Shown: piece after piece, positions 43,652 through 55,620 of the stretch
How the letters are laid out: every line of letters begins with the position of its first letter
Position numbering within the stretch: position 1 is the first letter of the stretch
Assembly (NCBI GenBank): GCA_014529385.2
Contig: CM043948.1
Location: forward strand, 22,011,951 to 22,075,950
Origin: Adiantum capillus-veneris
Taxonomy: Eukaryota; Streptophyta; Polypodiopsida; Polypodiales; Pteridaceae
Direction of reading: 5' to 3'
DNA: 64,000 nucleotides
Position numbers and translations under genes: made by a program
The notes under the pieces: generated by a model
Told to the model about the DNA's origin: nothing
The model's database searches: none
Seen by the model: the letters and a program-made list of their open reading frames with translations, nothing else

Positions 43652-46361
43652 TCACTGCTTTGCTAACATCGACTCTCTTGCTTTCTCAATAGTGTGAGTT
43701 CTCCCAAAGGTGTGCCTAAAAAACCAGTTAAACATCTCTTGCAGGTAGTTGGAGTGTGAACCATCATCACCATGCCGAGTATTCTTGAAGTAGACTCCTT
43801 TTGCTCGATAGTGGGACTTCTCCGTGCCTTGTGTACTCCATATATCAAACGAACCATAGCGGTCCATGACGTATGCACCATGCGCATAGAGAATGTGTTA
43901 AAACAACCAAAAAGGAGATAAGCCAATAGAAAAGTTGCATTTTCAAGAATTGCATATGTGTTAAGTTCGTTAAAACAAACCATGTAGTGTGTAATCTTGC
44001 TTTCAGACCATTCGTCCTTAGCGGCCTTTGTGAACTCATAAAGCACCTTCTTGAACTCCCCTCGCTGCTCAACAGTGGTGCTTGAAAGATTCATCAATTG
44101 CACAACATTTTGAAAGGATGACCATACTAGCTTGTGTTGGTTAGCAACCTCCACATTGGGATCTTTGTCCGTCGTGCAAATCTTTCCACAACTCCCACTA
44201 CTTCTCACTTGCTAGATCGACACTTGCCTTGGGTACCTGCATTGGAGACTTTGACATCTTCTTGAAAAATAGACGTGCCTTAGCTCCATTCATGGAAACC
44301 TTCTGTGCCACCTCATATGTCTTCTCCCTACAAGTCTCTACTACAATGTTCACCCTTGATCGGTGACATCCGATCTCCTTAAGGAGCGTCTCCACCCCCT
44401 GCAAGGAGTCTTTTGACCGTTGAAGGGGCTTCATTATGAAATCATAATCAATGTGATGCTTTAGGATCCTATCAAATATTCGCATAAACGCATGCAATGT
44501 ACAAAAGTGAACATTGTTGAGGGAGAAGGGAATTATGGGGTTTCACCCAGGATCTTTGATATCCCTATTGGGCACCTCTAGCATATCACATGAAAGAACC
44601 GAAGTTTGCCACTCCCTATTTATATGATCATCATTATCTTTGTCCTGACCTTCCACTTGAGTTGCTCGACTTGTCTTGGTCCCTTTCACACAGAATGGGC
44701 AGGGAAGTAAAGAATTTGCACCTCGTTTGCATGCAAGCATGCACTTTATGGTCTTTAGATCACCACCTAAATTCCATTCAACATCAAACTCCCCACGCCC
44801 TGGAACCATGAGCTTCTCACCGTTTATTTGAGCTTTAATGACCTCTGTGACCCATGGGATTCTACTAAAAATCCATGCAAGGACTTCATGTGTCTCTTCC
44901 GGAACTTCAATCCTTCTCTAATTGCACACTAAAAGAGGGCTTTGTCGCTTCACTCGAACTGCAAGATTGCTTGGCATAAGCTAGGGCTTCATTCATAAGT
45001 GTGATGCTCATTCTCTCCAACTTTCTCCCTTTTACAATTACACACTCATCCAACTTCAGCACAAACGCAAGCTTGCCTTCAAGAACTACCAACAATATAA
45101 AGCCTCAGAATGCATGTTATGACACATCATAGAGCATGTAGGCAACCCTAAACTAACCTGCATCACTCAAATTGTAGAAAACAACCATGGACTGCTGCAA
45201 TCGTATCAAGTCCACAAAGATATTTTTGAATTTGGTGTAAACAAAGCCTTCAGTCCGCAACACACTGTTAGAAACAACACCGCTTCCCTTCCTGCGGCCC
45301 TTCCTTCCTTGTGATTTGCTACGGAGCGGCTGAAGAGGCATTGTGTCTTCAATATACAAGTAGTCCCCTAATCGTGAACAACATCTTCATTTGACACCCT
45401 CTTGGCAATTGCCACTCTGTGAGGAAGTGGGAATAGGTTTTCCGTGATTCCTCGACTTCTTAATACATCTTTTAAGACTTGATATATTGCTTGAAAGCCC
45501 TTCGTACTAATCCCAACAGCATCACAAATATCCTGAACATCTAGATCAGTGACAATATTAGAAAAATCACTAAGAACTCTCTTAGTGATTGCGTCTTTCA
45601 AGTGTTTTGCCTCTGGAGCATCAAGCATCCCAATAAAGTCCTCTTTGTTGAAACAAGAACAAAGTAAAGATGCCCGAGCTGACGCATTCTCGCCACCGCA
45701 CGTTTCTTGGATAAAGTTCTTACTACCCGAAACAACAAGGATGAGCGGTACTAGACTTAAACAACATGAGGAGCAGAACATCTTACCTCATAGCTGTCAC
45801 CCTTCGTTTTCTTGCCCCACCAAGAGTCTGAATTTCGGACAACTCCCGTTTCCTCACCCTACCTCCCATGGCAGTACTCTTCATGTGTAAAAGAGTATCC
45901 TCAAGCTTTTTAATTACATTTTCCTTTGTTGCGATGGTGCTCTTTGCCTCCTCAAGTACACTAGTAGTTGTTTGCATCTGATCTTGAAGATTGTGGAAAC
46001 TCCCATTCAGCAACAACTGCCAATGACTCAAGTAGATCTCGGACCGAGCAATCTCGTGTCTGTTGAGTCTCTTGCAGTATCCCAACAAACCTTGCTCTCC
46101 ATTTCCAACATATTGCAACAGTGATGGAATGTTTGTAAAAGGCGGATGGACATTGAGAGAAGAATCCTTTGGGTACAAGAATCCCTCTATCCAGAGATCC
46201 ACATTCTTCTCCCCTTGAGTGCGGCGTTTGTTGGCTGAAGGTAATGTACCCAAGCATGTCTTCTTTGTCGGAACATACTCTTGAGGTAGGCGTAGGAAAA
46301 TCCCTGGAGACCTACCGCATGAAGAGCCTACTGGGACATTGGTCACGTCGGAAAGAGGCAT
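43652..46361 (-). pseudogene. Transposase-like gene of the 9.5-kb element
   Basis: Reads leftward. Exon 1 (45787-46361, MPLSDVTNV..) has a coiled-coil-like segment and ends at a strong donor (AG|GTAAGA). The next exon encodes KEDFIGMLDAPEAK..DICDAVGISTKGFQAIYQ and FPLPHRVAIAKR. A frameshift near 45366 precedes LQQSMVVFYNL. A 72-base intron (45086-45157) leads to KLAFVLKLDECVIVKG, EWNLGGDLKTIKCML, a CPFC pair, and VHFCTLHAFMRIFD. The end is KITHYM and STQGTEKSHYRAKGVYFKNT. The Asp residues in LDEC and GGDLK are candidates for catalysis. I recall similar proteins of unnamed families in other eukaryotes, but I cannot name this one. Confidence 0.75.
45086..45157 (-). other. Predicted 72-base intron in the transposase-like gene
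   Basis: On the minus strand GCAG|GTTAGT starts it and TTGGTAG|TTCTTG ends it. Removing it joins FYNLSDA to LEGKLAFVLKLDEC. Confidence 0.75.
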
Positions 46362-46917
46362 CGTCGGATGGAGAGATGGATCTTGAAGGATGGAGAGATG
46401 GGTGTGTAGGTGCAGCAGTAGCAGGTGCAGGTGCAAGGGGGATGGGTGTAGGAGAGGAGCTTAGATTAGGAGGGAAGGTGGTCAATTTTGGGGAGAATTT
46501 CCTAAAAGTTTTGGAGGGAGTCAAAAAATGCTGAATTATGAGTAATTTAGCTTTAAAATATTTTTTTTATATGTATATATGTTGGAGCTACTTTTTAGGG
46601 GGAAATAGAGTTTATTTGAAAGTTTTTGAAAAAAGTCACTTTTTTTACCTCTTTGACTCACGGATTTGATTAGGTGGCATGGGAGAGTTAAGAGGCCACT
46701 TACAAGTTTGCCAAAAATCTAGAGAGAGAAGACCCCCTACCCCCCTACTTTTCAAATGGTTTAACCCCCCCCCCCCCCCCCCCCCCCCCCACTTTTTAAA
46801 TGGTTACCCCTACCTTTTTAGGGGTCAAAGGTGGAGGAGACCCTACCAAAATAGCCCCATTCAAAGCCTTTGTCCCCCTTAATCTTGGCAGGCTTCCTTG
46901 AAATTAGGGATTCTTAC
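46362..46917. other. Right subterminal region of the transposon
   Basis: The leader of the minus-strand genes, with an AT-rich block (46540-46640) and a 26-base C run at 46765-46790. Confidence 0.6.
46765..46790. repeat. Poly-C run
   Basis: 26 consecutive C residues within the right subterminal region. Confidence 0.95.
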
Positions 46918-46950
46918 AAGGCCCATGGAGAGTCCATATTTTTCCTAATG
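46918..46950 (-). repeat. Right terminal inverted repeat
   Basis: Reverse complement of the left end, one mismatch, ending CCTAATG at 46950. Confidence 0.95.
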
Positions 46951-47190
46951 ATGACACCGAGGTGTGGGATAATCAAGTGAAAGATGTATCACTAGAAATT
47001 CAAGGGTATCACACATTGTTGAATTTTCAAGTCATGAATATGGAGCAGACAGATGTGGTCCTTAGTCGAGATTGGTTACATAGTCTCGGATCATCACTTA
47101 AACGTAGCTATGAGCACAACAATTTGATGTTCAATCCAATGGCATGCACATGCTACCGTTGGGAGAGAAGGATGATCCTTTCTCACCACT
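46951..47190 (+). pseudogene. Gypsy protease, right part
   Basis: TEVWDNQVKDVSLEIQGYHTL and TDVVLSRDWLHSLG match the second half of gypsy proteases (V-L-I-Q-G..TDVVLG..WL..LG). Joined in mind to the part ending 37428, it forms one protease gene. RT does not follow. Confidence 0.82.
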
Positions 47191-47480
47191 AGGGATTTCA
47201 TTCACTTCTTCACGTGAAGTGTGAAGTGGCAATAGCTCATGTTATTAACACTCCATGGGAGTGTTAACAACACCAAATTCACAATGATTGGTTGGAAATG
47301 AGTGTTCTTGTAAGCCCATTGGGCTCGACCCTTTTCTCAGCACAACCACATATTTGGAGGTGGCTATATAAATAGTGTTCACTCCTCCAAGCCCTTCATT
47401 TTGTCACACTCTCTAAAGCTTTCACTAACAAATTTTTTGAGTTTTATTCATTTGGATTTAGTTCAGGTAACTTTGATCCC
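47191..47480 (+). promoter_or_regulatory. LTR-like U3 region with TATA box
   Basis: CTATATAAATAG at 47364-47375 follows a small palindrome (TTAACACTCC..GGAGTGTTAA, about 47243-47270). It precedes a pyrimidine-rich leader, as in an LTR promoter. No second copy is present, so its owner is unknown. Confidence 0.4.
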
Positions 47481-47499
47481 TTTATTTTCCAAAATCCAT

Positions 47500-47933
47500 G
47501 TTTAGTTACCTCCGTTAGGGATGTCTATCCGTCTGGAAACAGGTTTGGGTAGGGAGCATCCTCATGGAAGGTTTAGGTGGTGTAAGTGCCTGGGGCTCAT
47601 TTCTATAGTTGGAATGGATTTCTCCTCATGATTGCATGGTACTTGTTTGTTATGTTTAGTTATCTCCCTTGGGTGTCTATCCCCAATTGGAAACAGGTTT
47701 GGGTAGGGAGCATCCTCATGGAGGTTTTAGTGTCTAGTAATTATTTCTTTAGCTGGAATGGAGCACTCCTCATCACTACATCGACGTACTTGTCTGCTAT
47801 GTTTAGTTGCCTCCCCTGGGTGTCTATCCAATCTAAAACAGATTTGGATAAGGAGCATCCTCGTGAAGGTTTAGTTGGTACAAGTGCCTGGGGCTCGTTT
47901 CTATTGTTGGAACGGAGAGCTCCTCATCACTAT
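47500..47933. repeat. Tandem repeat of about 145 bp, three copies
   Basis: TGTTTAGTTACCTCC..GGAGCATCCTCATGG..CTCCTCATCA recurs from about 47500, 47656 and 47800. Copies have diverged. Element C's LTR interrupts the third copy. Confidence 0.87.
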
Positions 47934-49500
47934 TGTAATGGAGTTGGCCTATTCACTTGAGAGTAGAGGAAATTAATGAGAGTACTTTTGAGAATTTACC
48001 TTTGTGAGCATAACGGGTGAACATAATTGATATAAGCAACATAAACATAGCATATAGCTAACTTGGCATGAACAATACTTTTGCAAGAGAGAAAATTTAG
48101 AGAACGTGACAAAGTTGAGGATCGGATTTATGTGGAGCCGGCAGTCCCCCCTCCAATAGACATTTGTATTATGATTTCTCCCATCAAGAGAGGCTTATTA
48201 AAATATAATCTTTGTGTTCCTTATGACCTAGGTGATGCAATGAAGATGGAAAGTTTCATGCATCACAAGCATAACATAGACTTTTTGTGGAAATCATTAA
48301 CTATCCCAAGCCTCAGTCCCAAGACCTCAAACACCTTTGAAGGTGGAGAGAGCTAGCAAGGAATGAGGGTAGGGAAGAGGAAGAAGAAACATTTCATAGG
48401 AGAAAGAATGAGTTCCTCATTTGTCATCACTCTTCTTGCTAGCATACATAATAGCATAGTAATGAAGATGGAGAAGATGGCAATATTAACCATTGAAGCA
48501 TGGCTCTTGGTTGGATTTGCACTCCGCCAAGAGTGTTGGTTTAGGCTCTCAACCTCTCTACTTGCTTGGAGAAGGAGAGGGAGCTCTTGCACTTTGCACT
48601 TCACACAATGAGCCTATGTGTGAGTGTGTGTGGGAGAGTATACCCCCTAAGCAATCCCCTAGCTTCCTTGGTCAACCCCCCCTTGTAGCTCATGCTTGAA
48701 GCTCATTGGACCCCTCTAGGCCTAGCCAAATACAAGAAGGAGGTAAATCAAGTAACAAGGGTAACCTTGGGAAAAGTGTCCCCCTTCCCCTTTGAGAGAG
48801 AGGACTTGATAAATGTAAAATTAATTAATTAAATCTCCTAAATTATCATTGGACCCCTTGGGTGGCCAACCAATAGGCTTCAGGAACACCATGAGGGCAA
48901 CATGAGGAGGAACTTGACAAGTGTCCCTTTTGCTTTCTTTGTACCAAGCATGCCTTCTTGTGTGAGTGTGTGTGTGTGTGTGTGTTCTCTCTCATCCCCC
49001 ATCTTGTAGGGATCCCCACCTCCTTGTAGGGATTGGATTTGACATTTGCACACCTCAAGCCACTCAACCTTGGGTTGGGTTCCCACCACAATCTTGGCAC
49101 TTAAGCCCCTCAAGGTTGGGTTGGGTTCTCACCTCAAGTACAACCCTAGCATCTCAAGCATGACAAGCACCTCAAGCATCTCAGTCATCATCAGGCACCT
49201 CAAGCACCTTAGTCATCTAGCACCTTAAGCTTTGGGCTGGGGTCCCACCGCAAGCTCATCAAAGGACTTTTACACTAACTACTGGAGGTCTTCAATGAAG
49301 CTAACCCTAAGGTCTTATGCTTCATTGGTTCCCCTTGCTCTTTGATAGACCATCTCTCATTTGGGCCCCTTTACCATTGGCCTTGTGTTGAGATAGATCT
49401 ATAAGCACATGTCTCTTGCTCCCGTTTATTCTCCCACATTAAGTGATCAGTTTAATATGAGAAAATCATTTGGGTTGGTTAGATATTAGATTTTATGACA
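47934..49500 (-). repeat. Element C 3' LTR
   Basis: 1567 bp. On the minus strand it starts TGTCATAAAATCTAATATC at 49500 and ends ..CTCCATTACA at 47934. It contains the same CTTGAGG-type minisatellite (about 49110-49240), and small shadow ORFs shared with B's LTRs. Confidence 0.93.
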
Positions 49501-49513
49501 TTACCTCTCTCTT
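49501..49513 (-). other. Polypurine tract of element C
   Basis: AAGAGAGAGGTAA on the minus strand directly before the LTR. Confidence 0.85.
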
Positions 49514-49873
49514 GAAATCATAGTCGTCTTTGACTATGAGATAGAAGAGATAAATCCTTAATCATTAGTCAATGTTACTTAGCGGGTAGAGGATCCCTTT
49601 TTACCCTACGACATCTTTCCAAGATGGATGACTAATCCATCTTGGATTAGTCCATTTGGTGCTTGGGAGACATAGTTGCCGCAAGCATGTATGCTCTTTA
49701 GTCCATTTCATTCTCCCAAAGTAGAGTGACAAATTCTACTTGGTGTTTGAGAGACGTCGTCATCACAAACATGATTCTAAGCATGCATACTATTTAAATT
49801 TGTGCACAATAAAAAGAGAACTAGTCTTATAAGATAAAAACATTGATTATTTAAAAGAAATTTGTACATTTGC

Positions 49874-51110
49874 TTACTCTAATGTAGCATTGGAAGCATT
49901 GACAAGGTTCATACTATCCTTAAGCTGTATTCCTTGCATCCATCTAGCATCTTCAAAAGGATAATTTTTGAACTTAATAAGATACCGTTGGATAATATTA
50001 CCATGTCGTAGTACCTTGTCTTCATGCCGAAGGATAGCTTCAGGTTGTAGCACCTCTTCTTGGTCTTCAACTTCAGGAGGGTCTTCAATAATTGGTTCAC
50101 TTGGTGGCTCTCCTTTATAGGGCTTAGGTAGGCTCACATGAAAGGCATTGTGGATCCAATGGTTGGGCAAATTGAGTTGGTAAGCCGTCTCATTGATGGG
50201 CTTCAAGATTTGGAAAGGACCATAGTATCTTTTTGCTAACTTAGCATGATACTTTTGATGGCCCGTAGGATTTTTGCCCATCGTTTGCCTTAATCGAGCC
50301 TTAGGAAACTTAAGTAAGAACCAATCATTTTCTTCAAACGTTAAGGCCCTTCTATGCTTGTCAGCAGCTTTTTGCCTTTGTTGAGAGATGGATATAGCCT
50401 CCTTAATATTTTGAAAAGATTCTTGTAGGTCACGGATATACTCATTGGCAGCAAAGATCTTCCCATGTACTTTGAGTAGCAAGGGACTTTTAGGTCTTCC
50501 CTCAATGATCTCAAAAAGTGCTTTACCTGTAGAAGTATGTACAATATTATTGTAGGCATACTCTATAAGAGGTAAGTACTTTTCCCATTGTGATCATTGA
50601 TCTACTTTTTGGTAACATAAGTCTTGAGTAGGTCGAGTATCGTAAGATTGGCTATCTCACTATGGCCATCCGTTTGTGCGTGATAGGCCGAAGAGAAATT
50701 CAATCTTGTTCCTAGATTTTCAAAGAGACCTTTCCAAAAATTACTGGTCATTTTAGGATCTCTATCTGACACAATGGATGTTGGTAATCCATGGTGTTTG
50801 AAAATCTGTGATATGAAGAGAGTTTCCATTTGGTGTGCCCTAATAGTCTTTTTTACAGGAATAAAGTGTGCTTGCTTGCTAAACCTATCAACTATTGTCT
50901 ATATTCCCATATTTCCATGGACAAACTTGGGTAATCCAAATATGAAATCCATGGATATACTCTCCCACGGTGAATTTGGGATACACAATGGCTGGAGTAA
51001 TCCAGGTTGCTTCCCTTTATCATACTTGGTCTTTTGGCATACTACACATTTTGAAACATACTCTTCTATGTCCACCTTCATGGTAGGCCAATAGAAATAC
51101 ATCTCTACTC
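49874..51110 (-). pseudogene. Element C integrase
   Basis: Pieces 50899-51102 (HHCC and core start, CVVCQKTK, SMDFIFGLP), 50602-50829 (SDRDPKMTS and GHSEIAN with the catalytic Glu), and 49874-50482. The last is 202 codons: GPF module RYYGPFQILKPINE and chromodomain-like RYLIKFKNYPFEDARW. Frameshifts near 50590 and 50900 break the frame, but all catalytic residues are recognisable. Confidence 0.88.
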
Positions 51111-52420
51111 CTCAAAGAGTAGGTTGAATACCTCTATGCCCCGCATAGGGAGGAGCATGGGATTCATACATAACTTTCTCACGAAGGGAATGGATAACAC
51201 ATAGCCTATTTCCGTGGAGAAGGTAACTATCCTGCTGCAAGGTGAATGGTTCCTCTTTCTTTCCCAAAGCAAGGGCTGACATTATGTCTCTAAAATCGGG
51301 GTCCGTAGCATACTCATCTATCATAGAAGATAGATCATTGTGAGTAGCTATAGACACCGCATTAACCTTTTATCATTGTGAAAGTGCATCGGCCACTTGA
51401 TTGTGCTTACTAGCAATGTGAGCAATATGGAAATTAAATTGCGAAAGAAAATTTGCCCACCTCATTTGTTTGTCGGAAAGCTTGGTTTGCATCATGAAAT
51501 ACTTGAGACTTTGGTGGTTGGTTCGTAGAATAAATGGAGTCCCCAATAAATAGTGCTTCCATGTATTTAGGGCATGTAGAATAGCTAAAAGCTCTTTCTC
51601 ATAAATGCCCAAGACTCGTCCGTCCGTATTGGCTATGGCATGCCCTTCTTGAAGAAAAATCACCACAAGCATCACATTGGACCTCAAATGGCTTTGAGAG
51701 ATCCGGAAGCATGAGGACTGGTTGGGAAGTAAGCTTCTCTTTGAGCTTATCAAAATCATTTTTCTCCTTATAGCAGTCCATACATATTTAACATTATTCT
51801 TAGTTAAGTTGTGTAGTGGTCCTTCTAATTGAGAGACTTTTGCTATGAAGCGTCTATAGTATAGGCACATACCAATAAAGCTTCTTAGCTCATGTAGATT
51901 CCTTGGATTAGGCCATGCTTTTATTACCTCTAACTTTGATGGATCCATACAGAGACCATCATGAGAGATAATATGACCTACGTATTGAATCTCTTGAAGG
52001 AAAAAATCGCTTTTCTTTTGGTTGAGAAAAAGCTTGTTCTCCCTCAATGCTTGAAAAATCACTTGGAGATGTTGCTTATGTTCCTCCAATGACTTGGAGT
52101 AGATGACAATATCATCAAAGAACACTCCAATGAATTTGCGGTAAGGTCTAAAAATTTTCTACATTAGACAATTGAACATAGCTGGTGCATTAGTCAATCC
52201 AAAAGGCATGACTAGTTATTCATAAAGACCAAACGTTGTGAGAAACACGGTTTTTAGGATATCTTCATCCACTATCCTTATTTGATGATAGCCACTTTTA
52301 AGGTCAATCCTAATGAAGTAGGTAGAGCCTTGTAGCTTATCAAACAGATCTTCTACCCGAGGCACAAGAAATCTGTTTTTGATAGTGATATGGTTTAGTG
52401 CTCAATAGTCCACACACATA
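51111..52420 (-). pseudogene. Element C reverse transcriptase and RNase H
   Basis: 51373-52125 opens with the catalytic MFFDDIVIYS and runs through FIGMCLYYRRFI and the RNase H motifs RTNHQSL and ADALSQ. The CDACGD part lies in another frame (51599-51781). RT blocks upstream to 52420 contain stops (for example the MPFGL block near 52200). Confidence 0.87.
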
Positions 52421-54593
52421 CGGTATGTACCATCTTTCTTTTGCACCAAAAGGACTAGAGAACAAAAGGGAGAGAAACTAGGCATCACCATCCCTTTGTC
52501 TACCAATTCTTGTACTTGCCTCATGATCTCCTCTTGTTGAGCTTGTGAGACTTGATAAGGAGGCTTGTTAGGCGGTGATCTTCTTGGAATGAGCTCAATG
52601 CGATGGTCATCATTCCCTCGTTTTGGAGGTAAGTCCATAGGGATATCATTGATGAACACATATTGGAATCCTTTTAGAAAATTAGACAAGTCTAACTCTT
52701 CTTGATTCCTACCATTTACATTTGATGAAACATTAGGATCTTTTAGAGACTCTTTGACAAAAACTATGTACGCCGAAACTGAGCAATTCATTGATGTATC
52801 AAAAGCAGGAGGATTTACAAGTGGAATAGTGCAACCACGCTCACTAGCATATATATACATGTTCTTTCCCCTATAGATGAAGTAGATTCTCCTTTTAGGG
52901 AACTTCATATTGGCAGCCATGCGATCAAACCATGGCGCCCCTAGGATAGCATCCTCATGTTGGAGAGGAGAGATGACAAAGTCTTCTTTGTTGACATAGC
53001 TTTGGACATGAAGCCTCAACTTCCCAATCAAGGGAGTAACGGAGGCTTGCTATCCCTTAAAAGCTGTGTAAGCCATTACCATATCTCCCATCTCGATAGC
53101 TTGAATGCCCAACTTGGTGGCCAACTCTGTTGTTGATATGAAGTTGTGAGTAGAGCCAGGGTCAAACAAGATGAAGGCATCATGCTCTCTTACCTTTCCC
53201 CAAGCATAGAAAAGTGATGATCCTTTGCAATGAACATCCTCTTTTGGAGCTTCGATGGTGGAAGCCCTAGGAGTCTCATTGTGAGCATTCTTCTTGGGGC
53301 AAGAACGATAGCCATGTCCTTGCTCCCCACACTTGAAACACTTATGGTCCTTGTGAAAAGCTTCAAGATCTTGAGGAGAGAGTTTATTTTTGCCTTTGTA
53401 AACTCCCTTCTCCTTGGACCGATTGTTTTTGTTGTTGTTGGAAGTTCCTTGGGAAGAATTTCGAGCATTGGTTTTCCCCTTTGCATCATTTTTGTCTTTG
53501 TTTTTCATGGGCTTGACATTCTGTCTAGCCCCTTGATAGAAATTGATGCGTGAAGCAACCATGGTGTGATGGATTACTTCGGTGATAGAACCAGGCCATT
53601 GAGAGTTGATGTATCCGGCCATCTCTTCGGGCAATCCTGCACAAAATTGTTGCTTTTTCTTGGTAAAGTCTATCTTTTGAAAGACAGTAGCCTTGAGATG
53701 TAAATCCCAAAACTTGTCTACATACTTGTGGATAGACTCATGAGAGATAAGCCTCAAGCTATGCCATTCAGTAAGCACTTTGTCCTTTGCATCGCTTGCA
53801 AGGAATTGCTTTGTGATGGAAACTTTTAGACTTTTCAAAGTATTTGGGGCTTCATCGTTGCCACGAAGGCTAGCCCACCATTGACGAGATGATTTTTGGA
53901 AGTGGATAGCTACATGGCATAGCTTGGAGGAATCTGTGAATCCCTCATCTCCAAAAGCCGCATCAAATTGCTAGATGAAGGCCAACACTTTGTCGGTAGC
54001 ACCAAAGGTGCCATCATAGGTGAGAAAAGAGATACTCTTTCCTCCCTCATTGACCTTTGCCATGCAGGGTATGATTTGCGATGTCCTCCCCTCTTTTATT
54101 CTCTACAAGAATAGCCATAGCTTTTGTTGGAAGAGGAGGAAGGTGAAGAAGAAGGAGAAGAGGGTGGCCTCTTTCTTGCCCTTTTCTTCCTTTGTTTCCT
54201 CTCTTCCCTTTCAGAGTGAAGAGGAGAAGGACTGTGTGTTGATCTTTTCCTCTTGGGAGGAGTGGGCGATCGTCTAGACCACCGTCTTTGTGGATCCACA
54301 TCTTCATAGGAACTTAAAGTTTTATTGCTTTCTTGCTCCTTGGATTTCTTCTTGTATGGGAGAGAGTCTTCTTTTGGGGGTCTCTTCAAGAGGTCTCCTA
54401 ACTCTCTCACCTCTTGGAGAGGGAGGGAAATCCCATAAGTGCGAAGTTGTTGAGTAACTTCGGCTTGCAAAGCAGGGTTGCCCATAGCTTGCTGCAACCT
54501 AGTTACGAGATAATTCACAAACATGGGGGCACCTTCATGTACAAAATCAAAGATATCAATGTTCATTCTACTCTCTTGGTTATTATCAACCAT
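52402..54593 (-). pseudogene. Element C gag and protease
   Basis: Starts at ATG 54593 (MVDNNQES). An Arg/Ser-rich segment (RRWSRRSPTPPKRKRS) lies in 54096-54593, followed by a gap with frame breaks (53840-54095). The capsid end and an intact CCHC knuckle (CFKCGEQGHGYRSCP) are in 53050-53838, then the protease FDPGSTHNFIS. A stop near 53050 separates protease from the next piece, 52402-53031, which continues into RT (VSQAQQEEIMRQVQELV). In C the codons that are TAG in element B read as sense codons. Confidence 0.9.
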
Positions 54594-54731
54594 GTTAATA
54601 AAATTTATGTATCTACTTAGTGTATGCTTTGGCAATTCAAAACCTTAGTTGCCACTCCTCTTAGCCTTCGAAAATTGGCTCTTAAGTATCTACACCCATG
54701 GCTCGAAGTGGTTAACTATAGAGAGTGCACG

Positions 54732-54959
54732 CTCGACGGTCTACATAGTTATCTAGGTGGGGCCCAAAGGGCTAGATCGTTATAACGACGGGAAAATCCA
54801 ATCGGCCTGCTAGGTTCCCTTCAGGTCACATTGTCATTTTTGTGAATGTGAAGAGTTGTGAATTGATGATTTTGTTAATGAACACTGTCATCACAGAAAA
54901 AACCCATGATTACATGAATATGAAATCCCTACTCACCACTCATATATATAGCTGAGCTT
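54732..54959. other. Unassigned spacer
   Basis: It begins where similarity to element B's leader stops. No gene recognised. Confidence 0.5.
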
Positions 54960-55620
54960 ATGAAGCTCTCTTCTCATGATGAAGTAGAAGAAGTTATTTT
55001 ATGTTATTTCATGTGTCATTTTCTTTCAAATGTTGATAATTTCTTGAATGAAAAGTCATCAATGTCGCATGCTTGTCTCTCTTCTCTTCCATCTACTACC
55101 CTTTCTCCTGAACAAGAAACTAATCAGTTAAAAGATTTATTGACAAAATATAAAGATGTATTCTCATATGATTTTCCACCAGGGTTATTGCCAACACAAA
55201 CTGTACAGCATGGCATATACGTGGTTGCAGGTAGTAAACCTGTAAGTAAAGCACCCTATAGAATGAGCCATTCTGAGGCTAATGAGGTGGAACATCAGCT
55301 TGCTGACTATCTCAGTAGAGTTTTTATACAACCTAGTTCTTCACGGCCTCTCCCATATTATTGGTGAAGAAATAAGATGGTAGTATGGGCATGTGCGTAG
55401 ACTATTGGGTATTGAAGGTGGTTATTGTTAAGAACAAGTACCCATTTTTTAGAGTGGATGAGTTATGTGATAAGCTCACCCATGCTCACATCTTTACGAA
55501 GATTAATTTATGGTCAAGGTATCATCAAGTACACATTAGGCTTGTGGATATACCCAGTGACTACATTTTGAACAGGGTTTGGACACTATGAGATTTTGGT
55601 TATGCCGTATGGGTTAACCA
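54960..55620 (+). pseudogene. Ty3/gypsy fragment, protease-RT junction
   Basis: LKDLLTKYKDVFSYDFPPGL, HGIYVVAGSKPVSKAPYRMS and a broken RT (MCVDYWVLKVVIVKNKYP, ITKINLWSRYHQVHIRL..) are a gypsy linker and RT palm. It stops after a VMPYGLTNT-like phrase at about 55620. This family differs from A-C. Confidence 0.8.

Larger units (their letters stand above)
37429..46950. mobile_element. 9.5-kb DNA transposon with 33-bp TIRs and a histone H3-like gene
   Basis: Both ends carry the same 33 bases in inverted orientation with one mismatch (starting CATTAGGAAAAATATGGAC). The element splits a gypsy protease gene. Inside, two plus-strand genes (38198-41332) converge on a minus-strand set (42518-46361), meeting at a 93-bp tandem repeat and a 323-bp hairpin. 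The minus set includes a spliced transposase-like gene and an H3-like gene. No convincing target duplication is visible next to the ends. I cannot assign a named superfamily; the ends are not CACTA, hAT or Mutator-like. Confidence 0.88.
47934..54731 (-). mobile_element. Element C, 5'-truncated copy of the A/B chromovirus family
   Basis: A minus-strand element with a 3' LTR (47934-49500), polypurine tract, complete set of pol domains and gag. It ends abruptly in the leader at about 54731 with no primer site or 5' LTR. Sequence similarity to element B is high throughout, so it serves as the reference for the breaks in A and B. Confidence 0.93.

Noticed and set aside
45549-45890. Plus-strand ORF opposite the transposase exons
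   Set aside because: Shadow of the minus-strand coding region.
37429-46950. Reading the 9.5-kb element as a Maverick/Polinton or Helitron
   Set aside because: No DNA polymerase B, capsid, helicase or Rep motifs; ends are simple inverted repeats.
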